A DNA stretch of 64,000 nucleotides from Erythrophleum ivorense (Eukaryota; Streptophyta; Magnoliopsida; Fabales; Fabaceae). The stretch spans positions 13,312,556 through 13,376,555 of the forward strand of contig JAIUCV010000001.1 in the NCBI GenBank assembly GCA_026724425.1. Direction: 5' to 3'. The notes below the pieces were generated by a model. It saw only the letters and a list, made by a program, of their open reading frames with translations. It was not told the origin of the DNA and ran no database searches. Each line of letters starts with the position of its first letter. Positions within the stretch are counted from its first letter, which is position 1. The position numbers and the translations under genes are program-made. Below, piece by piece: positions 1 to 11,168 of the stretch.

Positions 1-2
1 AT

Positions 3-128
3 GAGGACAAGATGGAAACCTTCATGAAAATGATTATATCTCACATGAGTATAGGCACTTATAGAGGTGACACTTCCCAACCTCAATCGATTCAAGATGA
101 TGATGGAAATGGGAATGATGAAAAGTGA
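3..128 (+). pseudogene. C-terminal fragment of a transposon protein (probable CACTA transposase)
   Basis: An open frame enters from the left window edge and ends at TGA 126-128, giving 41 residues. It starts EDKMETFMKMIISHM and ends in an acidic, Asp/Glu/Asn-rich tail (DDDGNGNDEK). The methionine-rich, helix-forming segment and acidic tail resemble C-termini of plant En/Spm-type proteins, and the CACTA terminus downstream supports this. The assignment is inferred from context because no diagnostic domain is in view. The gene's main body is upstream of the window, so its intactness is unknown. It could instead be the end of a captured host gene. Confidence 0.45.
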
Positions 129-543
129 TTCTAGGATTGTTATTTATATGACATTATTATGAACATATGATTTGTAGTTTTATGATTTTAAGCATAGAGT
201 TGTCATAGTTTTAATGTACTTTGTGATATTATTAACACATATTTACTAAGATGTAGTATTGTTATCATTATGGCTTTGTTATTGGTTGGATGAATTCAGC
301 TATTTTGATTCTTAATTGTTTAAACAAGTTTCACTTGTTTAAACAAGGGTTGATGTACAAATTCAATGCTAGTAACAAAAATTGACAATTTTTTCATGGA
401 ACTTTTCCACAAGAAATGTACAAACATGAATTTTTAACCTTCTTATGGTATTATACCTTGAGAAAATAAATTCTTATAGTAAATATCTATGAGAAATATA
501 AAAGAATTGGATTGGAAATATTCTCAAATTAATTCATTGTTCT
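129..543 (+). other. CACTA 3' noncoding and subterminal sequence
   Basis: AT-rich noncoding sequence follows the transposon stop codon. TGAGAAA-type motifs appear toward the right (for example around 460-500), matching those at 10,754-11,157 on the other side of the LTR insertion. No other gene is visible. Confidence 0.5.
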
Positions 544-2169
544 TATAACACCATAATTTTCTAACTCAATCTATGCTACTTCCATATCTCATGTTATGAA
601 TTGCACAAGAGAATAGAAAAAATAACATTAAAATAATGCATTATTCAGCGTTGTATCGCGTACAAAATTTATGTTTGATATCCTGTGGATCATGTAAACT
701 CATACATTATATTCTTATATTTAATTACATGAATACAACGCATTTGTATCATCAAAAGAGTCCTACATCTCGTGGAATTCAAAGAGAAGCATAAAATGCA
801 TATATATAATTTCAACTAGATTTTTCTCTTTCCTGTCACAAACTTTGGAAAATCATAAAGAATTCTAGAAAAATTGAAATCATGCATTCTTTGCCATTTT
901 GGGAAGCTACACATGTCTACTTAATGCTAAAAATATGTCTATACCATAAAATCTAACACAGGAGATGTTTGATATTCGAAATAGTCTAGAGGTCAGGCTA
1001 TTGGTGCTGTCACAGAATTTTTTAGCAAATTTTAAAAATGTCCAATTAATTCCAAAAACATCCAATCCATGCAAATGATATCAATCTAGAAAGTTGTAGA
1101 TGTTATCTAGAGGGTAAAAATAACTTCAGACTAGTTCCGACACGTCCAGATCTTAAAACTCAATCAAACAATAACTGAGGTCGGCTGGAGTTCCTAATAC
1201 TAGATAGATTCTTTGAAAATTCATATCTCTCTCTAGACATCCAAATGAGGTGTTTCTAGTTTGTACAAGTCACTAGAATGTCTAGTTTATCTGTATAAAA
1301 TTTTGTGGCAATTAGACATCATTTGAGCCCTGTGTGACAGATTTCATTTTTAAACTAGTATGAACAGTGACATGACCAAAACCAAAAAATGTTTCAACTT
1401 TGAAAATTCATCAAATATTCTCTAAACTTCCAAAAATTTTGTTCTTTATCTTTTCTAAAAGCTCTCAACAAACTCTAATTTTATGCCAAATCTCAGATCA
1501 AGAAGAGCTCATTTGGATAAAAAATGACATAGGGTTCCATTATAGTTAATTTTGGCTCTACATAGGATACCAAAATGTCCAAATGGCTTTTCTTGGGGTT
1601 TGTCACCTCTTGGGCAAGTCTAAAAACATAATTAGGACTTGTGTGAGCTACCTAAATGGTTCCAAACCTCATGCATCTCATTTTGGCCATTTCACTCACA
1701 CATATGCACAATTCCATAATATTATCCAAGAAGCTCATTAGCCAAAACATGTTCAAATCACATTTTAATGGTCACATAACATATTTTCTCATTCATACAT
1801 GACATATTATCATAATTACATATGTTTATACCATCATAATACATATACATCTATTGATTACATCCTTTGTCCATTGTATGACCTTAAAGTAGCAAAATTC
1901 ATGTTCTTAGATGTCATACTTTTATCTTCAAGGTAACCGGCTTCCATTATCTTGTCCACTTGGTCCACCTAGCATGTTAGATCATTGGAGAGGAGGCGAT
2001 AAGATTCAAAGAATCCCAATAGCTCATCTCCCATTCAATCATATATAATGAATATAAAACAAGTCTCATAATGCATGCATGACATGTTGACATGTGCTAA
2101 CATTCAAGAGGCATTTTTATCACTTAAGAAAGTCATACATAGCATACAAAGGCTTGCCAAACAAGTGGA

Positions 2170-2345
2170 TTAGCCTCACCAAATTTCTTGTAAATGTTGG
2201 ACTTGCCTCACTTATTCTTTAAGAGATTCTTGGACTTAACCATGCTCTTGGGAGTCCATCTCACTTTTGGGAGACTCTTTACTTTGTCTCAACCAATTTT
2301 AAGGGTTCTTGGCTCATTATCACCATAGTTAAGAGTTATTAGCCT
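2170..2345 (-). repeat. Minisatellite (about 38-40 bp unit) within LTR A
   Basis: Imperfect units carry CTTGGACTY..CTC or CTCACTTTTGGGAGACTC-type cores, spaced about 38-40 bp. The same array occurs at about 4,855-5,035 (LTR B), 6,960-7,140 (LTR C) and, in the opposite orientation, 19,680-19,870. It is an internal property of family 1 LTRs. Confidence 0.55.
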
Positions 2346-5340
2346 CATCACACTCAAGTAAACCCAAGCACACATCAAAATTATCATATGAAAGCATATT
2401 GTAACATTATGACACCATGGAATCAAACTCATGCTAGAACACTTTTCATGGCTTTAAAAAACACATACACACATTCAAAGACAAGTAAAGTGAATAATCA
2501 TGCATGAGAGAAGGAGGAGTGAGTTACATTAGATATAATTACACACTTTGTCTCTTGAATCCAAGCTCCCTCTTTCGGCCACATGCACACAAAAGTGTGC
2601 AGATGATTTCTCTTATCCTAAACACAATTCATAGAAGCTAATTAGGTTCATGAACTCAATTTTAAGGTCATACAATTTGCTTAGACACTATCTTGACCTA
2701 TAAACCCCATTATGGTTCCATAATTGCACCTAATAAAGCAACACCCCTCAAATAAATTCTAGGCTCCATTATTTCCTTTCAAATATAATTCTTGACTCCT
2801 TTTAAGTCTTTTGGAGTCATCACATAATCAAAACCAAGAGCCTAACCATATGTTGCTTCTTTAGGTCATAATATGGAACACAAAGCACCAACTCATTTTC
2901 TAAGATTCCTAAATTTTTTCTAAGGCTTCCCCTCATATTCATTCATCATATATAACTCAAAAATGGGTTTAAAAAAATTTAAAACTCTCCCTAACTACCC
3001 TAACCTCTCTTGGTTGAGACAATGGAGAATAATGGGTTCTATAGAGTTTTCTTTGTTTTTTCAAGGGGAAAAGCACATGGGGAGACTCTTAAGGATCTTT
3101 GAACTCTTTAAACTCTTATTTAGGCTTGGGAATCATTATACGAAATCAAATTTTACAAGGTACAATTGAAACCCTAGAAATTGCATCTTGAAATCTAATG
3201 GCTTTTTGTTAATTCCCTTTACATATTCTTAATCTCCACACCCTTTTTCCTTAGAATCACCATTGGTTCTACCTGTAACACCATAACTTCTACCTCATAT
3301 CCATCATCTTTTACATGTTCATGTGATATATAGTAAGAAGAAAGTGAAAAATTCTATTAAAATAACACACTTTTTTGCTCTGCGTCATGATTAAAAATTC
3401 ATTTCAGTGTCACATGAACCGTGTGAGCTCATGCTATATATCCTCATATTTAATTACCTCATTACAACTCATTTACATTACAAAAACATGCTTACAACTC
3501 ATGGAAACCGAATTGGAAGGTGGAACATGGGGTTTCATTCTCGACCAGAATTGGCTTCTTTTCTTGGCAAACCTGGAAAATCATAACTAAATCCAGAAAA
3601 ATCATAATCATGAAATCTCGATCATTTTAGAAATCTTGGGATGTCTAATTTATGATAAAAATAAGTACAAGTCATAAAATCCCACACACAGAGCATTTGA
3701 CATGCAAAATAGTTTAGAGGTCGGACTGGATCTTAATACTGTCACAGTTTATTAATATAAACTTCAAAAATGTCCAATTAATTTCAAAAAAAATCTAATC
3801 TATGCAAATGATACCAATCTGGGAATCTATGGATGAGAGAAAAAATATCTCTAGATCAGTTCATTAAGCCTAGGCCTCAGAATTTGATGAAACAGTATTT
3901 CTGGTCGGACAAGGTTACTAATACTGGACAAAAACTTCAAAAATTCATATCTTCCTCTCTATACCTAGTTTCTTTGTATAAAATTTCATAGCAATTGGAT
4001 ATCATTTGAGTCTCATGTGATAGAAAACAATTTCAGACCATTGTAACAGTGCACCAGACCATTTCCATAAATTTTGCCAACTTTAAAAAATCATCAAATA
4101 TTCTGTAGACCTCTAAAAATTATGATATTTAACTTCCTAGAAAGCTCTCAATGAGACCTAATTGCATGACAAATCTCAGATCAAGACTAGTTCACTTGGC
4201 TAAAAAGTGATATAGGGTTCCATAATGGTTAATTTTGGCTCCATATAGGGTACCAAAGTTGCCAAATGAATTTCCCTTGGTCTTGGCACCTTTTGGGCAA
4301 GTCTAAAAGCACATTTGAGACTTAAGTGAGCTGTCCAAATGGTTCTGAACCTCATGCATCTCATTTTGACCATTCAACCCACATTTATGCATACTTTCAT
4401 CAAAATTCTATATTTCACACTTTAGCATTACATACTCAAAATAATTGCTATGGGTCATATATCATTTTCACACATCTAAATATCACACAATAGTATATTT
4501 ACACATGTTTCAAGGTTCATGGTACCTATACAACATCATATACATTATGAACCATCATTATGGTTCTAAAATGGGCAAAATAAGACATAAGCTTGTCAAT
4601 CCTTACTCTTCATGGTTGTTGGCTCCCTTTATCATAATTACTTAGTCCACCTAGCATGTTAGATCATTGGAGAGGAGGGGATGAGATTCAAAGAATCCCA
4701 ATAGCTCATCTTCCATTTAATCATACATAATATGTGCAAGCAAGCTTTACAGATGCATGCCTGGAGAAAATAAAAGTCATAGACATTTTAAAAGCAAACT
4801 TGGCATATGAACAATTCATACAAGACATCCAAGAGTTCACCAAGTGCTTGGATTGGCTTCAAACCTCTCTTCATGGATTTTGGACTTGCCTCACCTATTC
4901 TTTGAGCACTTTGGACTCAGCCATACTCTTAGGAGCCCACTTTACTTTTAGGAGACTCTTCACTTTGTCTCAACCAAGCTCAAGGATTCTTGGCTCATCC
5001 TCACTAAAGGAAATAGTTCTTGGCCTCTCCACACTCAAGTAAACTCATACAAATATCATATGGTAATTGAAAACATAACATGGCATCAAGAATCATGGAA
5101 TGTAAAGGCATGCTAGCATACTTTTCATAGCTTGAAAATACACATACACACATTCCAAAACAAGCTAAACATACATCCATGTATGAGAGAAGGTGGAGAG
5201 AGCTACCTTGTGCAAATCTACACACTTTTCTCCTTGGATTTCCCTTCTTTGCCTCGGCTATACACCCACAATTTGGTGGAGATGATTTCTCTTGGTTTAG
5301 ACATGATTTAAGGGAGCTAATTAGGTTCATGAAACATATT

Positions 5341-8167
5341 CTAAATGTAACACCATCATTTCTAACTCTCTTACATGCTCATATGAGGTATAGGAAGAAT
5401 AAGGTGGGGTCTTTCTTATTGGATTCATACACTTTCTTAGAGTTGTGACATGGTTAAAAATTCATTTCAGTGTCACATGGACCGTGTAAGCTCATTCTAT
5501 GCATTCTCATATTTAATTGTACCATTACAACTCATTTCAATTCCAAAAACATGTTTTTAGCCCATGGAAACCAAAAAGAGGTATGAAACATGCATGTTCA
5601 TTTTCGGCCAGGCTTGGCCTCATTTCTAGGCAAAGTTTGGAAAATCACAACTAAATCTAGAAAAATCGAAAACATGCACTCTTGGTCATTCTGGAAATTT
5701 TAAGATGTCTACTTCATACTAAAAATATGTAAAAGTCTTAAAATTCCACACATAAAGCGTTTGACATGCAAAATCATTTGGAGGTTGGAGTGGTCCTGAT
5801 ACTATCATAGTTTACTGATATGAACTTTAAAAATGTCCAAATAATTCCACAAAAATCCAATGTGTGCAAATGATACCAATATGGAAATATGTGGATGTTA
5901 ACTAGAGAGCAAAAATATCTCCAGATCAGTTCATCAAGCTAAACTCTCAGAAATCGATGGAACAGTACCTCGGGTTAGGCAAGATGACTGAAACTGGGCA
6001 GAAATTTCAAAAATGCATATCTTCCTCTCTAGACCTCCAAATGAGGTGCTTCTAGTTTCCACAAGTCACTGTGACTGTCTAGTTTCTTTTTATAAAATTT
6101 CGTAGCCATTGGACTACATTTGCCCCTCGGATGACACAATTTCACAACTGACCAAATGAACAGTGCTTATGAAAATCCGAAATTCTGATACCAATTTTGA
6201 AAAATCATAGAAAATTTCACAGACCTCCAAATGACCTGATCTTTAGCTTTCCAAAAATCTATAGATAAGATCTAGTCACATGCCAAATTTCAAGGAAAGA
6301 ATAGGTCATTTGGTCAGACTTAGACATCATGGGCAAAGTGACCAATTTCTTGTGTTAAAAGAGGGCTATTGAGGTCCCACTTTGCTTCTCCTACCTTTAA
6401 GGCTCTATGAGCACGTGGGAAAGCATCAACATGGGCTATTAAACATGGCTCAAATGTCTAACAACCCAGATTTGTAAAACTCACTCTCCCACACCAACAC
6501 ATACACCATGCACATAATGCCAAGATCTTACTATTCATACCGAAACTTGCTACATCATGCACTATAAGTTCAATTCTCATACATATACATTAAGTACATC
6601 CATTTACAAGTATTCCTAAGGGCCTACAACATGTACATCATTAGATTATAGCCCTTGACTTAACTACAAAATAGTGACAAAATGGCTCTTTTACAATTTT
6701 TTCACCGATCCCCTAGCTTCAAGCTTGGTGGCTCACATCTCTTGTCTCACTTGGTCCACCTAGCATGTTAGGATGGTGGAGAGGGGGAGTGAGATTCAAA
6801 GAATCTCAATAGCTCATCTCTCATTCAATCATACATAAAACATGCAAACAAGTCTAACAAATGTATGCATGGGCATATTAGCATGTGAAATCATAAGAAA
6901 AGCATTTTCAACATTTGAGTAGGCCATACATAACATACAAAAGTTTGCCAAGCAAGTGGATTAGCCTCACCCATTCACTTGCGGATTTTGGACTTGCCTC
7001 ATCCATTCTTTAAGAGGTTCTAAGACTCAACCTTACTCTTGGGAGTCAACCTCACTTTTAGGAGACTCTTTACTTTGTCTCAACCAACTTTAGGATTCTT
7101 GGCTCATTCTCACCATGACTAAAGGGTTGTTGGCTTTTCCATACTCAAGCAAAGCAAAACAATCACATAAAACATCATTGAAATACATAAAACATCATCA
7201 TACTAGCATACTTTTCATAGTGTAAAACATACATACACATATACAAGACAATGTAGGCACACATCTATGCATGAGAGAAGGTGGAGAGAGCTACCTTATT
7301 GGCTAATCACAAGCTTTTTCTTTCAATTTGTCTCCTCCCTTGTTGATTTCACAATCACACCTAGATGGGAGTGCTTCTCTTGAACCTAGACATACAAAGA
7401 GCATGTAATTACTCTCTTAACACTTTATTCATAAAGCTAGGGATTTCTTTTTAGCAACCCTACCAAGCATATAAGAAACTAGGGATTCTTTTTCTCTCTA
7501 AAAGTTCACCAACTATCCTTCCTCTCTCAAGCTCTCAAGAAAGGAAATCAAGGAAGTGAAGCTACATGAATTCTAACCTCCTTCAAGAGTGGTTTTACAC
7601 TTTCCCTCTTCTGAACTAAGCCCAAAATATAGCTACTTTAACCACCAAAACCATAGGAAGAGAGGGCAAGGAGAGAAGAACAATATTCTAAGAGAAAAGC
7701 CATGCAAATCTTACCTTTTTCTTGTTCTTCCTTCCTCCTCTAGGTTTCTCTCTCTCTCCTCCGCCCTTTTCTCTACCTTAGAAGGAGCTTAAGTCGATTA
7801 CAAAAAGAAAGAAGGAGTTTGGAGGTTTTAAAAAGTCAAATTCTCTTTTTTCAAGCTTTTCTAGACTAACCCTCACTATAGTGAGGCATAACCCTCGCTA
7901 CGGCAAGTTCGTATCAGTCCCAAACCCCTATTTTCACTACGGCGCATGCTACAGCGAGCAACGCCCTGGTTTTTGTATGGGGTGTCCGCACTAGTTATAG
8001 CTAGAAGCATTTTCACTATAACTAGAAGGCACTCTCGCTATAGCTAGACCATTTCTCGCTATAGCGAACAGGTACATTCACTATAGCTAGGCTATAGCTA
8101 GCAGACTTAGAAAATTTTCAACCCTTCGAAAATTTTTAGCTTTTTTTTTTCTGGTTGTTACACTAAA
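5341..8167 (-). mobile_element. Solo LTR C (family 1 variant), innermost of the nested LTRs
   Basis: The LTR spans 5,346-8,162 (2,817 bp), beginning TGTAACACC and ending GGTTGTTACA, with perfect CTAAA duplications at 5,341-5,345 and 8,163-8,167. The sequence of LTR B is continuous across it: the part ending at 5,345 resumes at 8,168, as shown by comparison with 2,635-2,680 of LTR A. Its first 2.4 kb matches family 1, but the last 300 bases carry a palindromic motif array instead of the usual family 1 U3 start. It is therefore a subfamily or a recombinant. Confidence 0.85.
7871..8103. repeat. Array of CTATAG-centred palindromic motifs in LTR C
   Basis: About ten variants of a CGCTATAGCG / CACTATAGTG / CTATAGCTAG motif lie in 230 bases. 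A perfect 16-bp palindrome, CCTCACTATAGTGAGG, is at 7,871-7,886. Others are at about 7,892-7,902, 7,948-7,959, 7,989-8,004, 8,011-8,026, 8,033-8,046, 8,053-8,068 and 8,077-8,103. The array is 60-290 bases inside the LTR's 5' (U3) edge, where promoter or enhancer sites would be expected. Function is inferred only. Confidence 0.6.
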
Positions 8168-10753
8168 GCTATACAATTTGTTTAAGCCCTAGATTACTCT
8201 ATAGGCTTCATTATGGTCTATATTAGTGCCTAATAAAGCAATACTCCTTAAATAACTTTTAGGCCTCATTCTTTCCTCCCAATTATGATTGTTGACTCCT
8301 TTTAAGCCTCTTGGAGCCACCATACCATTAAAACAAAGGGCTAGTACCATGTTGCTTCTTTATGTCATAATATGGAACCTATGACCTCAATTCACTTTTC
8401 TTGAGTTCTAAATTTTTCCAAGGCCTCATCTTATATTCATTCACAATATATGACTCAAGAATAGCCTTAGAAAAATTTGAAACTTTCCCTAACTAGGTGA
8501 ACTTGCTTAGGCCAAGACTATGGGTGCATTAGCCTTCCATGGAGTTCTCTTTGTTTTCTTGAAGGAGGAAGCATGTGGGGCGCCTCTTAAGGATCTTAGG
8601 AGCATGTTTTAACATTCACTTAAGCCTAAAAATATTCATATAAAATCAGATTTGCAAGGGAGCATTTGGATCCCTAATGATTCTATCTTATTTCCTAATG
8701 CTCCTTTCTTAATTCTATTGATTCATTATTAATCCTTGTCACCTAAAACCCTAATCCCTCCATGAATTGGACAGAAAATAGCCCCTAAGAATTGGGCTCA
8801 TGGTGGCCAAATTCGTGCAAGAGGAAAGGGGAGGAAGAAACTACCAAAGAATGGAAGTTTTACCTTGTTTTCTTGCTTCCTTTGGCTTGTTCTTCCACTT
8901 GGTTGGCTTGCTCCCTCAAATTTCGAAATTCTCCTCCCTAGTCTGCCCCCAAAACAGCATCAAATTAAATACCAAAACCATGAGAAGGAAGAGGAAGAAG
9001 AGGGTAAGAAGTTTAACAAGACAATGAGTAGGAAAGAGTGGCTAAAACTTACACTTTTCAAAGCTTCTTCTTCCTTCCTTGGCCTCCCCTCTTGTGCACC
9101 ACTCTTAGCCTTTCTTAATTTTATTTTAATGTGTGAGAGAGTGGGTGGGGAGATCTGAGCAGAGGAGGGACTTTTTTATAAGCTAGGGATTCATTTAAGT
9201 AACTTTTAAAATTTACAATTTAGTCCCTTTATCTTGGCTTTTTTATTTTAGGCTCATATCAACTCCTTTTTGAAATTCATCTTTTCCATCTTATTCCTTA
9301 GGCTCTTAATCATAAGAATTGTCTTTTGGAATCACTCAAAAAGGATCTAAAACTATTTCGAACTGTTTGATCAAAATTTCAGTCAACCGATGATCAAAAT
9401 TGCTCATTGGAGGGGTTTCAACTATTCTAGGGGTTCCCATGGTATTCAGGGCCTCTGAGAATCTCGGAAAACTCAAAATTTTTATTTAGAAAACCCTCCT
9501 ATGAGTTTTCCAAATTTTTCAAAAATTATAAAAATGCCCCTACTTTCTTTGGCAAATTTTCTGAACTCTTCTGGCTTTGGTTTTTGGGCATCTCAAACCT
9601 CAAATCCTCATTTTCTAATATTTAAAATTTTATCATGATTTTATTTTACCCTAATTCCTTCTATTTCGAGGACTTTTTTTTTAATATTTGGCCCATTTCT
9701 GACGTTTATGGAGAAACCGAACATTGCGTTTCTCACGTTTACGGAGGGACCGGATATTACACTGCCAAAAAATCAAACCCTCCTAGTGTTTCTTAGATGA
9801 GGCGAAATGGAGGAAGGAGGGGAACCAAAGGTAGCAACCATGGGAGGAGAAATTACCTTGTTTTCTTGCTTTTTCTCACATGAATCTTACTTTCTCCAAG
9901 CTCCTCTCTTCAAATCCGAATTTTCCCCTAAGTTTCTCCCTTTAAAACATATTTGTAAACTTCATTTTAATCAAAGGAAACAAAGGATAATGGAGGAGGG
10001 GAGGTTTGGATGGAAGAAAGCAAGAAATCATACCTTAAAGCTTGAATTTCTTCTCCTCTTCTTCTTCCCTTGGTACACCACTCTCCTAGGGTTTTTATTC
10101 TAAATTTGGGCAGAACAATCTGAAGCTATGTGAGTATGAGAGTGAGGCACCACCTATTTATAGGGGGAGGAAGAAATACTTTTCAAAAATTTCCATTTTG
10201 CCCTTCATTCTTGACATTTTTGTTTCTTTCATTTTAGCTCCTTTTTTAGAACTATCTTTTCCATTATAAAATTTAGGTTCCCAATTTCGTTAAATGTCTT
10301 TGAAATCACTCAAATCAAAACTAAAACCTTCTCGAATGAATCAGTCAAAGTTCAGGTCAATCGACATTAGAAACCGTCCACTGGAAGGGTTTTAACTGTC
10401 TCGGGGCTTTCCATGATTTTCAGGGCCTCTGAGAATCCTAGAGAACTTAAAATTTTCATTTAAAAAGCCCTTCTGTGTGAATTCCAAAAATTGCTCAAAA
10501 TTAGGAAAATGCCATTATGTTTCTAAGTTTTTCTTCAAATTTTATTTCTTCATTCTAGCTCCATTTTTTTTTCTGAGCCTTGGATTCTCATTTTTAAGAG
10601 TCTAGAATACTTCTCAAATTTTTTGGGACCTTAACTACATTATTTCTAGGGGCTTCCTTTTGCATCCGGTGAGTTTCGTTCATTTACGGAGAAACCGTAC
10701 GTTATATTTCTCACGTTTTCTCTCATTTTCAGAGAACTAGATGTTATAGTTCT

Positions 10754-11168
10754 CACTGTACGATATTGTGAGAAATTATTAAACAATTTTTTTTTGTTTT
10801 CTCATGGATCTATACATAAGAATTGGGGTAAAAGTTTCTCACAGTAATGTTTTGTGAGAATAGTTTCTCATGTCATTTTATTATGAGAAAATATGCTCTT
10901 CTTGCAAATTTTTCTGCAAGAGACTTTGTAAGAAAGCCACAAAAATTTTACACCTTTTGAACAACTTGATCTTATGAATTTTTCTCATGAACAAATTTGT
11001 GTGAAAACTTTCTCATGAAAAATTTTTGTGAGAATATTGAATTCCTATGGCCATTCTTTTTACAACCTAAAATACATGAGAATTTCTATGAGAATTATTG
11101 TTGTCACTAATTTTTTGGATGCTTCTCATGGAAAAATGCCATGAAAAAATCTATGTGTTCTTGTAGTG
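10754..11168 (+). repeat. CACTA subterminal repeat region and terminal inverted repeat
   Basis: A dozen or more TGAGAA or TTCTCA motifs occur in 400 bases, ending in the terminal repeat TTCTTGTAGTG at 11,158-11,168. The 3 bases after it (AAT) would be the target duplication, but the partner copy is outside the window. Confidence 0.7.

Larger units (their letters stand above)
3269..9766 (-). mobile_element. Solo LTR B (gypsy family 1), nested in LTR A
   Basis: The LTR spans 3,274-9,761, beginning TGTAACACC and ending GGATATTACA. Flanks are CTACC (3,269-3,273) and CTGCC (9,762-9,766), a target duplication with one later substitution. Without the nested copy at 5,346-8,167 it is about 3.67 kb. 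The right-hand 500 bases (9,230-9,761) match, in reverse complement, the LTR starts at 15,648, 17,767 and 34,747. Sequence of LTR A resumes at 9,767. Confidence 0.85.
539..10753 (-). mobile_element. Solo LTR A (gypsy family 1), outermost of three nested LTRs, with target duplication
   Basis: The LTR spans 544-10,748 and begins TATAACACC (a decayed TGTAACACC) and ends GATGTTATA. The 5-bp duplication GTTCT lies at 539-543 and 10,749-10,753. After subtracting the nested insertion at 3,274-9,766 its length is about 3.7 kb, the same as other family 1 LTRs here. Orientation is set by the copy at 17,767, which follows a polypurine tract. There is one LTR and no internal region, so it is a solo LTR left by LTR-LTR recombination. 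It sits inside the CACTA element. Confidence 0.85.
1..11168 (+). mobile_element. CACTA (En/Spm) transposon, right part, with nested LTR insertions
   Basis: The right end at 11,158-11,168 reads TTCTTGTAGTG, the complement of the classic plant CACTA terminus CACTACAAGAA. The bases before it (10,754-11,157) are dense in short TGAGAA/TTCTCA motifs in both orientations, as expected of subterminal transposase-binding repeats of this superfamily. Similar motifs occur just left of the LTR insertion (about 460-540). A coding tail at 3-128 fits the end of the element's protein gene. The left end lies outside the window. Most of the interval (544-10,748) is later LTR insertion, so only about 1 kb here belongs to the CACTA element. 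Confidence 0.75.

Noticed and set aside
544..8500. Simple tandem array of a 2-3 kb satellite
   Set aside because: The three copies are nested rather than side by side. Each has its own 5-bp duplication and the outer copies resume after the inner ones.
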